From Gammaproteobacteria bacterium LSUCC0112 (GTDB lineage Bacteria; Pseudomonadota; Gammaproteobacteria; Pseudomonadales; Pseudohongiellaceae), in assembly GCA_004535785.1 (NCBI GenBank), contig SPIB01000001.1:1388175-1452174 (forward strand): a DNA stretch of 64,000 nt. Direction: 5' to 3'. A program made the position numbers and the translations under genes. Within the stretch, counting starts at the first letter, position 1; each line of letters opens with the position of its first letter. Shown in pieces: positions 19,809-28,851 of this stretch. The notes below the pieces were generated by a model. It made no database searches and was not told the DNA's origin. It saw only the letters and a program-made list of their open reading frames with translations.

Positions 19809-21158
19809 TTACAGGGTGTTGCGTGTCAGGTTGTGCACGCCGTGCGGGCCAACCCAGATGTTGTCTTCGATTCTGATGCCGCCTAATGGCAGCAATGTAT
19901 CAATCAAAGACCAGTTTGCCAGTCCGGCATCCGGACCACTGCGCAAGGCTTGCAATAACACCGGGATAAAATAAATCCCCGGCTCTATGGTAAACACCAT
20001 GCGTTCATCAATGGCGCGTGTGGTTCTCAGCGTGGGGAACTCAGGTGGCGGCGGCGCAACGTTACCCAACGGATCCGCAAGACGACCGCCTACATCATGA
20101 ACCTGAAGGCCCAGCAAATGACCCAGTCCGTGCGGCAGGAAGGTGCGGGTGATACCTTTGGCCAAGAGCTGTTCTGCGCTGCCATAACAAATGCCGCTGT
20201 TTACCAGCAGGTCAGCCAGTTTGGCGTGTGTGCGTTTATGCAGCTCAACAAAACTGCTACCTACCCGAATCTCGTCCACGATAGCGAGTTGCAGGGTTTG
20301 CATGCCGGCCAACAACGCAACAAAGTCAGTGTTTACCCCGGGTGCACACCAGGTGCGGGTGATATCAGAGCAATAAGAATGCGCTCGACAGCCTGCATCA
20401 ATCAACAAGACCTGATTGGCGGGCCTGTGTGAGTCGGCAGATGTATAGCGCTTTTTATGCTGATAATGCAACACCGCGCCATTGGCATTCAGCGCCACGA
20501 TATTGTTGTACGGTAACTCCGGATCCAGCACCTTGCAGGCCTGCAAGTAAGCCATGTGAATGTCGTATTCGTCACCGCCCGCCTGAAAACAGTCATGAGC
20601 CGCCTGATGCCCGCGCAGTGCATGCGCATTGGCGTCTGCCAGGCAATGCACCTCGTAGTCAGTTTTGTAGGCGCGTTGGTAGTCCAGCCAGGTTAACAGG
20701 TTTGATGGGTTAATGTGGCTGGCCGCACAGCCCAGCGACGTGGCCAGCGCTTCATTTTCACCAAGAAAAATCAGCCGATCAGCGTTAACGCCGGTACTGC
20801 GCATCGCCTGCGTCAGGTCGGACACCGACAACAGCGGATGAATATCAAACGAGGATGCCCACCAGTCTGGCATATCCAGATGTTGATCATGCCAATAATC
20901 ATTTGGCAGTACCGGCAGAAACCGGGGTTTGTGCGAGGCGCGCAACAGCACAAAAAAATCAGGCCTGTCGACGGGAATCCAGCGCAAAAAGTGACCCCAC
21001 GCGCGGAATGTGCCCGCGTGGTCATCAGCATAATGGTAGTGTAGTTTCCCGCTGTAGATCAGCACGGCACAGTCGGCGAATCCGGTGTGCTCAAGTGCAT
21101 CTGCCATTTCCAGTTGTTGTTGATTTATATGTGCTTTAAAAAGAGATTCAGTGTGCAT
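19809..21158 (-). CDS. pepQ: Xaa-Pro dipeptidase
   Basis: A 449-residue M24B metallopeptidase, the usual PepQ length. It splits X-Pro dipeptides in the cytoplasm and in some bacteria also organophosphates. The creatinase-like N-domain covers about residues 1-160. The pita-bread domain carries the five metal ligands: Asp in VLLIDAGCR, Asp in YCSDITRTW, His in FLPHGLGHLLGLQVHD, Glu in VFTIEPGIYF and Glu in GGIRIEDNIWV. All are present. It converges on waaA and is divergent from dinB. Confidence 0.94.
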   Translation of the reverse strand: MHTESLFKAHINQQQLEMADALEHTGFADCAVLIYSGKLHYHYADDHAGTFRAWGHFLRWIPVDRPDFFVLLRASHKPRFLPVLPNDYWHDQHLDMPDWWASSFDIHPLLSVSDLTQAMRSTGVNADRLIFLGENEALATSLGCAASHINPSNLLTWLDYQRAYKTDYEVHCLADANAHALRGHQAAHDCFQAGGDEYDIHMAYLQACKVLDPELPYNNIVALNANGAVLHYQHKKRYTSADSHRPANQVLLIDAGCRAHSYCSDITRTWCAPGVNTDFVALLAGMQTLQLAIVDEIRVGSSFVELHKRTHAKLADLLVNSGICYGSAEQLLAKGITRTFLPHGLGHLLGLQVHDVGGRLADPLGNVAPPPPEFPTLRTTRAIDERMVFTIEPGIYFIPVLLQALRSGPDAGLANWSLIDTLLPLGGIRIEDNIWVGPHGVHNLTRNTL

Positions 21159-21230
21159 TCGGGTGACCAGCGTTCAAAGTTGGACGGCTGTGTGATAATA
21201 CGCCCATGATTGCCAATGGCCAATGCTACG

Positions 21231-22346
21231 ATGTCCAAAACACGCAAATTGCATGCAACCGAAAACTCGCCGGTGGACAAAATAGTCCAGCGCAAGATTA
21301 TCCATTGTGACTGCGATTGTTTTTACGCTGCGATTGAAATGCGCGACAACCCTGAGCTCAGGGGCAAGCCGTTAGCGGTAGGTGGAGCAAGCGACCGGCG
21401 CGGCGTGGTGGCGACCTGCAACTATGAAGCGCGCCGTTTTGGTGTGCACTCAGCCATGCCGACGGCCACCGCGCTGCGGCATTGCCCGCAACTGATTGTG
21501 GTGGCACCACGTATGGACAAATACCGCGAGGTATCGCGCCAGGTGCAGGCCATTTTTGCCGACTACACGGATTTGATTGAGCCATTATCACTGGATGAAG
21601 CTTATCTGGATGTCAGCCAATCCACTGCATTTCGTGGCAGCGCAACGTTGATTGCCGACGATATCCGCAGGCGAGTGCGGCAGAATCTGGGTATTACACT
21701 GTCTGCGGGCATAGCGCCTAACAAGTTTCTGGCGAAAGTTGCCAGCGACTGGAACAAACCGGATGGTCAGTTTGTGGTGAGGCCGGAGGAAGTCGACGCG
21801 TTTGTGCGCCAGTTGCCAGTCAAAAAACTGTTTGGCGTTGGCAAGGTCACCGCCACAAAACTCAATGCATTGGGCATACACACCTGCGACGATTTGCGCG
21901 GTTGGGCGGTTGAAGCGCTGAAACTGCATTTTGGCAGTTTTGGTGTACGACTCTACGAATTGAGTCGCGGTATCGACCATCGGGAGGTCAAAGTGGAATG
22001 GCAACGCAAATCCCTGAGCGTCGAAACTACCTATGTGCAGGACTTGCCTGATCTGGCTGCCTGCTTGCGCGAAATGCCACCTTTATATGAGGACATGCTG
22101 CGTCGTTGGCAACCGTTGGCAGGGCGGTATCGGGTCAGCGGCAAATTTGTGAAGCTGAAATTTGATAACTTTGTGTCAACAACGGCGGAGCAATCCACCG
22201 ATGGTGACGATGTCTCGTTATTCGCAGCGCTGTTGGAACAGGCGTTTTATCGTCATAACAGGCCCGTGCGCCTGATCGGCGTGGGCCTGCGACTTCAATC
22301 CCCGGACCTGAGCGCAGCAGATCAACTGGTGCTGGCGCTGGAGTAA
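21231..22346 (+). CDS. dinB: DNA polymerase IV (Y family)
   Basis: A translesion polymerase of about 371 residues. Palm motifs are intact: HCDCDCFYAAIEMRD with the first catalytic Asp, YEARRFGVHSAMPTATA, and PLSLDEAYLDV with the Asp-Glu pair. The helix-hairpin-helix region is LFGVGKVTATKLNALGI, and the little-finger domain follows. The N-terminus has about 22 residues ahead of the usual MRKIIH start. In-frame starts at 21216 (ATG) and 21210 (TTG) are also possible, and no ribosome site decides between them. No clear LexA box was seen in 21159-21230. Confidence 0.93.
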   Translation: MSKTRKLHATENSPVDKIVQRKIIHCDCDCFYAAIEMRDNPELRGKPLAVGGASDRRGVVATCNYEARRFGVHSAMPTATALRHCPQLIVVAPRMDKYREVSRQVQAIFADYTDLIEPLSLDEAYLDVSQSTAFRGSATLIADDIRRRVRQNLGITLSAGIAPNKFLAKVASDWNKPDGQFVVRPEEVDAFVRQLPVKKLFGVGKVTATKLNALGIHTCDDLRGWAVEALKLHFGSFGVRLYELSRGIDHREVKVEWQRKSLSVETTYVQDLPDLAACLREMPPLYEDMLRRWQPLAGRYRVSGKFVKLKFDNFVSTTAEQSTDGDDVSLFAALLEQAFYRHNRPVRLIGVGLRLQSPDLSAADQLVLALE

Positions 22347-22371
22347 GCGCAAACCGGTGCGTGATTGGCTG

Positions 22372-23265
22372 CTATTCGCTTGTTGCTTTACGTTCGTTGT
22401 GTACGCGAATCAACCCCTCCTGACACACTGACGCCACCAGCACGCCGTCCCGGGTGAAAATATTGCCACGGTTGAACCCGCGTGCTTGCGACGATGAAGG
22501 GCTGTCCTGCGAATAAAGCAACCAGTCATCCATTCGAAATGGCCGATGAAACCACATTGTGTGATCCAGACTGGCGACCTGCAACCGCGGGTCAAACAGG
22601 CTTTGTCCGTGTGGACGAAGACAGGTCTGTAGCAAGGTCATATCTGATGCATAGGCAAGCAGATGTGCGTGGAACGGATAATCTTCAGGCAAAGTTGTGT
22701 TGAGTCTGAACCAGACGCTGGTGACGGGTTCTTTGGGGGTAGAGTCAAACAGGCTGTTAACGTCAACATGACGTAGATCCACTGCGAACTGGCGAGAAAA
22801 TCGCTCAAGCAGCGCCTCGCTGATGCGACCACGAAAGTGTTCGGCCATTTGTTTGCGATCTGCACACTGTTCGGGCGGCGGTACGTCGGGCATCACGGCC
22901 TGGTGGGATAACCCTTCCTCGGGCACCTGAAAAGAACAGGACATGTTCAGAATAGCCTTGCCATGCTGAATCGCAACGATGCGTCGTGTTGTAAAACTTT
23001 TGCCATCACGGATGCGATCAACCTGAAAAATAATCGGGTGCTTGAGGTCGCCCGGCCGCAGGAAGTAAGCATGCAAAGAATGCACATGGCGATCCTCGGG
23101 GACTGTGCGGGTGGCACTGAGCAGCGCCTGAGCGAGTACCTGGCCACCATAAACCCGCATCCAGCCTTCGTTTTTATGCGCGCTGCGATAGAGGTTTTCG
23201 TCCAGCGTTTCCAGTTCAAGGTGATTGAATAACTGCGCCAGTTGCAGGTTTTCCTGTGCATCCAT
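22372..23265 (-). CDS. tesB: Acyl-CoA thioesterase II
   Basis: A 297-residue double-hotdog thioesterase that hydrolyses medium and long acyl-CoA to free fatty acids in the cytoplasm. Family signatures are seen at the start (GWMRVYGGQVLAQALLSATRTV), in the middle (HSLHAYFLRPGDLKHPIIF, FTTRRIVAIQHGKAILNMSCSFQ) and near the end (LDHTMWFHRPFRMDDWLLY). The catalytic Asp/Thr/Gln set is consistent with SLDHTMW. It converges on dinB with a 25-bp gap. Confidence 0.95.
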   Translation of the reverse strand: MDAQENLQLAQLFNHLELETLDENLYRSAHKNEGWMRVYGGQVLAQALLSATRTVPEDRHVHSLHAYFLRPGDLKHPIIFQVDRIRDGKSFTTRRIVAIQHGKAILNMSCSFQVPEEGLSHQAVMPDVPPPEQCADRKQMAEHFRGRISEALLERFSRQFAVDLRHVDVNSLFDSTPKEPVTSVWFRLNTTLPEDYPFHAHLLAYASDMTLLQTCLRPHGQSLFDPRLQVASLDHTMWFHRPFRMDDWLLYSQDSPSSSQARGFNRGNIFTRDGVLVASVCQEGLIRVHNERKATSE

Positions 23266-23466
23266 GATGTTGATCCGTGCCCGATAATCAAAAGTTTGGT
23301 CGGCAGTTTAGCAGCAGCGGAACATCGGCTGATAGCCTTAAGTACCTCTGCACAGGCTGACCCACGATTGTTATGACCCGGGACTTTACCCATTCTGCAC
23401 GCCCGGCGTATGATCGGCACCGACGCCCTCTAGAATAACAACAACTATTTACCTCAGGAGAATCAC

Positions 23467-23970
23467 ATGAAGCGTACACTGTTGGGTCTGACGTCGCTTG
23501 GCGCTCTGGTGCTTGGTATATTTCTGCTACAGCAACCCGATGTGACTGCCGCCGAAGATGCCCGCCTTGCTGCGGTCAAGCAGCAGTTTGTGGGTCATTA
23601 TGAGCTGGTCAGTTTTGTCAGTTTCCCTGCGGAAGGGGGCGAAGTCGACAACAATTATATCGGTCATATTATGTATGACGAGCATGATCAGATGTCGGCG
23701 CAGGGAATGCCCAAAGATCTGCCGGCACGTGCCGCACAAAGCACCACCAATGTCAGCGGCGGATTCGCCTATTGGGGGCCGGTCACCTGGGATATCGCCC
23801 AGAACAAAGTCACGCACCATGTTCAAGGGTCTCCAACCCGCGGCAGTTGGGTAGGTGAGGACAATGTGCGTTACTACGAATTTACCAGCGATGGATTACT
23901 GAAATTATCCATTCGGGATGAGAATGGCCGAACTACGGGCACATTGACCTGGCGCCGTATTGGTAACTGA
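23467..23970 (+). CDS. Exported lipocalin-like domain protein
   Basis: A 167-residue protein with a signal peptide (MKRTLLGLTSLGALVLGIFLL, cleavage probably after VTA) and a lipocalin-like beta barrel of the Lipocalin_5 type. FVGHYELVSFVSFPAEGG, GHIMYDEHDQMSAQGMP, GGFAYWGPVTWD and GTLTWRRIGN fit that family, which is common as small periplasmic or extracellular proteins of unknown ligand. A strong CTCAGGAG ribosome site lies before the ATG. It appears monocistronic. Confidence 0.78.
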   Translation: MKRTLLGLTSLGALVLGIFLLQQPDVTAAEDARLAAVKQQFVGHYELVSFVSFPAEGGEVDNNYIGHIMYDEHDQMSAQGMPKDLPARAAQSTTNVSGGFAYWGPVTWDIAQNKVTHHVQGSPTRGSWVGEDNVRYYEFTSDGLLKLSIRDENGRTTGTLTWRRIGN

Positions 23971-24098
23971 ACCGCCTGCAATCCCTGATTCACTGCTCTG
24001 TTTTTGACTCCGGTCAATAAAAAATCTCCAGTGCTGTTGCAGTATATCGTCCTTTGAGCCGGAACCGTCCGGCCGTGACAGGCAGCAGGGAGACCCCC

Positions 24099-26453
24099 AT
24101 GAGTTCGGAGTTTCAGAACTGGGCGCAAGGATCAGGCGCAATAAAACACCAACAGACGACCCGGCAACGCATCGGTGATCTGATTGAAACACTGCACAGC
24201 AGCGGGCTTTGTGAGCGAGCACAAGGCATCGCGTTGCTTCAGGCAGCGGATCTGCTGTGTAACCAGGGATTGTGGTTAACCGCGCAGATGGGGTTTGTCA
24301 AAAATGTCCATCTAGATGGACGTCTGCTCACCGCGGAGGACTTCAGGGCCATACCAGATGGCTGTACGGCCAGTGCCATCAATATGGTGCCTGCCTACGT
24401 GGGTTACTTGTTGGCTAATGCGTTAACAGGAAAGACCCGCGCCTGGTTGATGGGTCAAGGCAATTGTGTTGCAGCGATTGATGCCGTCAACGTGCTGATG
24501 CGCAATCTGGAACCGGAGCAGGATCAGCGTTACCCACTGACCGACAGTGGTTTGAGTCAGCTTTGTCAGGACTTTTACAGTTATGAAGTCCTGGCCGACG
24601 GCAAGTCTGCCGCACCGTTGGGCAATCATGACAGTGTCTTCAGCGCCGGCTGTGTGGGCGACGGGGCATACCCGGGCATGGCGGAGCTGCAATTTGTCCA
24701 TATGCCGCTCCCGGGACAGGAGTTGGTCGCATTTCTGAGTGATGTCGCGTTTGAAGAGCAACGAGGCAGTGATTGGGCACCGCGCTGGTGGCGTGGCGAG
24801 GACAGCGGCATTGTCATACCGCTGATGATCGTCAACGGTGCCCGTGCCGGCCAACGCACAACGCTGAGCCAGTCGGGTGGCATTTCATGGTTCCGTGAGC
24901 ATCTGCGGTTAAATGGGTTTCTCCCGGTTGAGGTCGACGGGCTTGACCCTGCAGCCATTGCCTGGGCAATCATCACTATGGGCAGTGAATTGCTGGAGCA
25001 ACACCGACAGATTATTGTGGGTGAACGCAAGTATCCGGTGTTGTTGCCTTACGCGATTGCCGAGACTGAACCGGGATATGATCTTGCTGCGATCGGTATT
25101 GGCAACGATTTGTCCAGCATTGGCAATCCCGCGCTCTACGACTCAATTCGCCAAACCTACAACACCGCCATTGCACACTTTTTTGTGCCACCTGCTGAGC
25201 TTGACCTGGCTGTTGACACCTTGAGTAACCATAACAAGTCTCGACGGCGGACAGAAAAGGATCACTGGTTGAGACGCTTGCGCGTTTCGCTACCCGACAC
25301 TCCAGCAATTCGGTATGCGACCCCCGGCAGTCTGTCATCACCTATGCAGCAGATTGACGAGTGGTTTGTACAGTTGGCTGGCATGAATCCTTGTCATCGC
25401 GTGCGTATCGGCAATCCCGATGAGATTCGCAATAACTGTCTGGACAATACCCTTGAGATGTTGCGCAATCGTGTTACGGAGCCTGAGCCTTCCGACGCAG
25501 AATCATTGAATGGTGTGGTGATTACTGCCTTGAATGAAGAAGCGGTTGTCAGTGCAGTATTGGCCAACAAACAAGGACTCAACCTTGTTGTCTGCCATGA
25601 AGCGTTTGCAATCAAGATGCTGGGGGTGATGCGCCAGGAAGCCATTTTTGCACGTCATCTGGCCGCAAGTGGACGGGAAGTCAACTGGTTGTCGGTGCCG
25701 ATTCTGGTAAGTTGTCATACTTGGGAAAATGGCAAGAACGGCATGTCGAGACAGAATCCGGTGTTGAGTGAGACCTGGCTGGGTGAGATGTCAGACGTTG
25801 CACCGGTTTTTTTCCCGTTTGACAGCAATACTGCCGTCGCGCTGCTAAACATGTTGTACCGACAGCGCGGACGCATTGCGGTTGTTGTCGGGCCACGTGG
25901 ACAGGTGCCTGTTGTCACTCATCAGGCGCAAGTTGAGCAAGCTGTGCACAATGGTGCGTTGTTAATCAGCCATGATGATCAGCCTCAGGTGCAATTGTTG
26001 ACACTGGGCGCCTTTCAACTGGAGTCCGCGCAACGTGCCGCTGATGCCTTGCGTCGCAACGCAATACGTTGCTCGGTTGTTGCAATTCTTGAGCCGGGTC
26101 GTTTCAGGGAGCCGCGCGATCCCATGGAAGCAGCATTTGTCTGGACACCAGAACAAATCACCCAGATTATCCCACCCGTCAGTCATCGGGTTTTTGTATC
26201 ACATACCCGTGCGGAGCCCCTGTCGGGGACGTTGCGACGACTGGACACCGGTGCGAGCAACAGTCGTTTTATGGGGTATCGTAACCTTGGTGGAACACTG
26301 GATTTGTTTGGCATGATGTACGCCAACGGCCAAACTTGGGCGCACATTGTCATTGAGGTTGCGCACCTGCTTGGATGTGATGCATCACGATGGCTTGAGC
26401 CTGCGCATTTTGAGGCTGCCATCGGTCGGGGCAATCCGGCTATACTCCGGTAA
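24099..26453 (+). CDS. Divergent phosphoketolase-like protein
   Basis: A 784-residue protein with phosphoketolase (XFP) organisation and length. Family-like segments are HEAFAIK (with E501 at the place of the catalytic cofactor Glu), CHTWENGKNGMSRQNP (539-554, compare SHVWRQDHNGFSHQDP in true XFP), VFFPFDSNTA and FMGYRNLGGTLDLFGM. Two thiamine-diphosphate motifs differ from the family as I remember it: GPGHG reads GQGNC at 119-123, and GDGEAETG reads SDVAFEEQ at 214-221. True phosphoketolases cleave xylulose-5-P or fructose-6-P to acetyl-P. The altered motifs make a different reaction plausible; some database homologues are called xylulose-5-P 3-epimerase. ATG 24099 follows GGGAG. Its stop overlaps the next start as TAATG. 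Confidence 0.78.
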   Translation: MSSEFQNWAQGSGAIKHQQTTRQRIGDLIETLHSSGLCERAQGIALLQAADLLCNQGLWLTAQMGFVKNVHLDGRLLTAEDFRAIPDGCTASAINMVPAYVGYLLANALTGKTRAWLMGQGNCVAAIDAVNVLMRNLEPEQDQRYPLTDSGLSQLCQDFYSYEVLADGKSAAPLGNHDSVFSAGCVGDGAYPGMAELQFVHMPLPGQELVAFLSDVAFEEQRGSDWAPRWWRGEDSGIVIPLMIVNGARAGQRTTLSQSGGISWFREHLRLNGFLPVEVDGLDPAAIAWAIITMGSELLEQHRQIIVGERKYPVLLPYAIAETEPGYDLAAIGIGNDLSSIGNPALYDSIRQTYNTAIAHFFVPPAELDLAVDTLSNHNKSRRRTEKDHWLRRLRVSLPDTPAIRYATPGSLSSPMQQIDEWFVQLAGMNPCHRVRIGNPDEIRNNCLDNTLEMLRNRVTEPEPSDAESLNGVVITALNEEAVVSAVLANKQGLNLVVCHEAFAIKMLGVMRQEAIFARHLAASGREVNWLSVPILVSCHTWENGKNGMSRQNPVLSETWLGEMSDVAPVFFPFDSNTAVALLNMLYRQRGRIAVVVGPRGQVPVVTHQAQVEQAVHNGALLISHDDQPQVQLLTLGAFQLESAQRAADALRRNAIRCSVVAILEPGRFREPRDPMEAAFVWTPEQITQIIPPVSHRVFVSHTRAEPLSGTLRRLDTGASNSRFMGYRNLGGTLDLFGMMYANGQTWAHIVIEVAHLLGCDASRWLEPAHFEAAIGRGNPAILR

Positions 26454-27964
26454 TGGATAAACACTTTCTTTACCTCACCCGCCTTGGCATTGATACCCAT
26501 CAAGAGCCGGTTGTTTATATGCGGGAAGATTGCCACGTCTGCCACTCGGAAGGTTTTAATGCGCAGGGGCGTGTGCAGATCTGTGCGGGTGATCGATCAA
26601 TCATCGCCACGCTGGACATCATCAAAGGTGATCTGCTCAGTCATCAGAAGGCCGGACTGAGCGAAGCGGCGTGGTTACTTCTCAAAGCCAACGAAGGTGA
26701 AAAGGCCACCTTCAGGCATGCGCCGCCAGTCGATTCGATGAGTCATGTGCGCGGCAAACTGTATGGCAAACCGCTCAGTGAGCAGGGTGCCCGCGAGATC
26801 ATTCGTGATATCAGCGACGGCAGATATTCTGATATCCAGTTGTCGGCCTACGTTACTGCCTGTGCCGCCTCCAATTTGAATCTGGAAGAAACCATCCACA
26901 TTACCCGTGCCATGGTAGATGTCGGCCGTCACATCAAGTGGGGAGCAGACCGGATCATTGTTGATAAACACTGCGTGGGCGGTTTGCCGGGCAACCGGAC
27001 GACACCGATTGTAGTCGCCATTGTTGCGGCGAATGGGCTGACCATGCCCAAAACCTCCTCCAGAGCGATCACCTCGCCCGCCGGCACGGCGGATACCATG
27101 GAAACGCTGACGGAAGTAAATCTTGGATTTGAACGCATGCGTGAGGTGGTCGATCAGCAAGGCGGTTGTCTGGCCTGGGGTGGATCCGTGGCCTTAAGTC
27201 CCTCGGACGATATCATTATCCGGGTAGAGCGCGCGCTGGACCTGGACAGTGAAGGGCAGTTAGTTGCCTCAGTGATTTCTAAAAAAGTCGCGGCGGGTTC
27301 AACTCATGTGTTGATCGATATTCCTGTGGGGCCAACCGCCAAGGTGCGAAGCGCGGAACTCGCTGAACGGCTGGCATTGCAATTGACGTCAACAGGTGCA
27401 GCACTTGGGTTGCAGGTCCGCACCGTGCTGACCGATGGCACACAGCCGGTTGGATTTGGCATCGGTCCTGCGCTGGAAGCCCATGACTTGTTGGCCGTGC
27501 TGCAAAACAAACCTGGTGCGTCTCAGGAGTTGAGGAATCGTGCCCTGGTTCTGGCCGCTGCATTGCTGGAAATGGGGCAGGCATGTCAGGAAGGTGAGGG
27601 GATGGCGTTGGCCAGCCAAACCCTGAACAGTGGCCTGGCCTGGCAAAAGTTCAAGGCAATCTGCGAGGCGCAAGGCGGTCTTAAAATGCCGCCGGTGGCT
27701 GCACATAAACAGACCTTGGTGGCAGCAAAGCGCGGTGTGGTTGCCATGCTCAACAACCGGGTGATTTCTCGATTGGCGAGCCTGGCGGGTGCGCCGAATG
27801 CCCCGGCTGCTGGTATCAGCATGCATGTGCGCCTCGGGGATCTTGTAGAGTCCGGACAACCCTTGATGACGCTGCATGCCGAGGCCATGGGGGAGTTGGA
27901 GTATGCGCTGGATTTTTATCATGCTCATCCTCAGATTCTGCATATCGAGGAGGAAGTGGTTTGA
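26453..27964 (+). CDS. Thymidine/AMP phosphorylase family protein (archaeal long type)
   Basis: A 503-residue member of the long phosphorylase group that includes archaeal AMP phosphorylase. It has an extra N-terminal domain of about 80 residues ahead of the DeoA-like core. DKHCVGGLPGNRTTPIVVAIVAA and KTSSRAITSPAGTADTME are the phosphate- and nucleotide-site signatures. Archaeal relatives split NMP with phosphate into base and ribose-1,5-bisphosphate; the bacterial substrate is inferred, not shown. It is coupled to both neighbours: its ATG overlaps the upstream stop, and its stop overlaps the downstream TTG. It is therefore expected to be made together with the phosphoketolase-like and PRPP-synthase-like proteins. 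Confidence 0.87.
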   Translation: MDKHFLYLTRLGIDTHQEPVVYMREDCHVCHSEGFNAQGRVQICAGDRSIIATLDIIKGDLLSHQKAGLSEAAWLLLKANEGEKATFRHAPPVDSMSHVRGKLYGKPLSEQGAREIIRDISDGRYSDIQLSAYVTACAASNLNLEETIHITRAMVDVGRHIKWGADRIIVDKHCVGGLPGNRTTPIVVAIVAANGLTMPKTSSRAITSPAGTADTMETLTEVNLGFERMREVVDQQGGCLAWGGSVALSPSDDIIIRVERALDLDSEGQLVASVISKKVAAGSTHVLIDIPVGPTAKVRSAELAERLALQLTSTGAALGLQVRTVLTDGTQPVGFGIGPALEAHDLLAVLQNKPGASQELRNRALVLAAALLEMGQACQEGEGMALASQTLNSGLAWQKFKAICEAQGGLKMPPVAAHKQTLVAAKRGVVAMLNNRVISRLASLAGAPNAPAAGISMHVRLGDLVESGQPLMTLHAEAMGELEYALDFYHAHPQILHIEEEVV

Positions 27965-28848
27965 CAAGAAAAATACTGTACTCCATGCCCGGGCAGGCTG
28001 CGCTGTCCGAGAGTTTGTTGTCACTCACCGACTGGCAGGCCGGCGACATGATTCTGCGGCAGTTCCCGGATGGCGAAAGTTACCTTCGCGTTCTTGATGA
28101 CGTGCAGGGACGTGATGTGGCGATCCTGTGTCAGTTGCATCAACCGGACAGTCGCGTGCTGCCGCTTTTATTATTGGCAGATACGCTTCGGGATCTGGGG
28201 GCGCAGCGCGTGGGACTGGTTGCGCCGTACCTGGCCTACATGCGTCAGGACAAGCGCTTTAATCAGGGTGAAGGTATCAGTTCGCACTATTTTGCCCGAC
28301 TGATCAGCCAGCACATGGACTGGTTACTGACAGTGGATCCTCACCTGCATCGTATTCACCAGCTGGATGAGGTTTACAGTATACCGGCGCGATCGCTGAC
28401 GGCTGTGCAACCGATTGCGGACTGGATCAGGCAGCATGTGCCCAAGCCACTGGTGATCGGGCCGGACAGTGAATCCGAGCAGTGGGCAGCACGCGTAGCA
28501 GATGCCGCGGCTTGTCCATGGGAGGTGCTGCAAAAACAGCGCTTTGGTGACCGTGACGTTGATGTGTCATTGCCGCATGTTGAAAATTACCTGGATCGCA
28601 CGCCGATTCTGGTGGATGACATCATCAGTACGGGTAAAACCATGATTCAGGCCGCCAGACATCTGATCAACGCCGGCATGACAAACCCCGTGTGTATTGC
28701 CGTGCATGGCATTTTTGCTCAAGGTGCATTGGCCGACATGCAAAACAACGGTCTGCGTGTGGTCACCAGCAACAGTATCGCTGATGACAGTAATCAGATT
28801 GATCTGGCGCCTTTGCTGTCTGACGCGTTGATGTTATTCCCGGACTGA
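27961..28848 (+). CDS. Ribose-phosphate diphosphokinase-like protein (short type)
   Basis: A 295-residue PRPP synthetase homologue, shorter than the roughly 315-residue housekeeping Prs. It has RQFPDGESYLRV, the ATP-loop-like PYLAYMRQDKRFNQGEGISS, VDPHLHR, and the PRPP loop PILVDDIISTGKTMI. The catalytic flexible-loop segment reads LQKQRFGDRDVDV. The TTG at 27961 has a perfect AGGAGG 7 nt upstream and overlaps the previous stop as TTGA, so it is the likely start. Canonical enzymes make PRPP from ribose-5-P and ATP. In this operon it may consume or supply ribose phosphates for the phosphorylase. It is probably a second, specialised copy. Confidence 0.87.
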   Translation: MTRKILYSMPGQAALSESLLSLTDWQAGDMILRQFPDGESYLRVLDDVQGRDVAILCQLHQPDSRVLPLLLLADTLRDLGAQRVGLVAPYLAYMRQDKRFNQGEGISSHYFARLISQHMDWLLTVDPHLHRIHQLDEVYSIPARSLTAVQPIADWIRQHVPKPLVIGPDSESEQWAARVADAAACPWEVLQKQRFGDRDVDVSLPHVENYLDRTPILVDDIISTGKTMIQAARHLINAGMTNPVCIAVHGIFAQGALADMQNNGLRVVTSNSIADDSNQIDLAPLLSDALMLFPD

Positions 28849-28851
28849 GCA

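Noticed and set aside
21159-21230. LexA box upstream of dinB
   Set aside because: No CTG-N10-CAG palindrome with a reasonable match was found.
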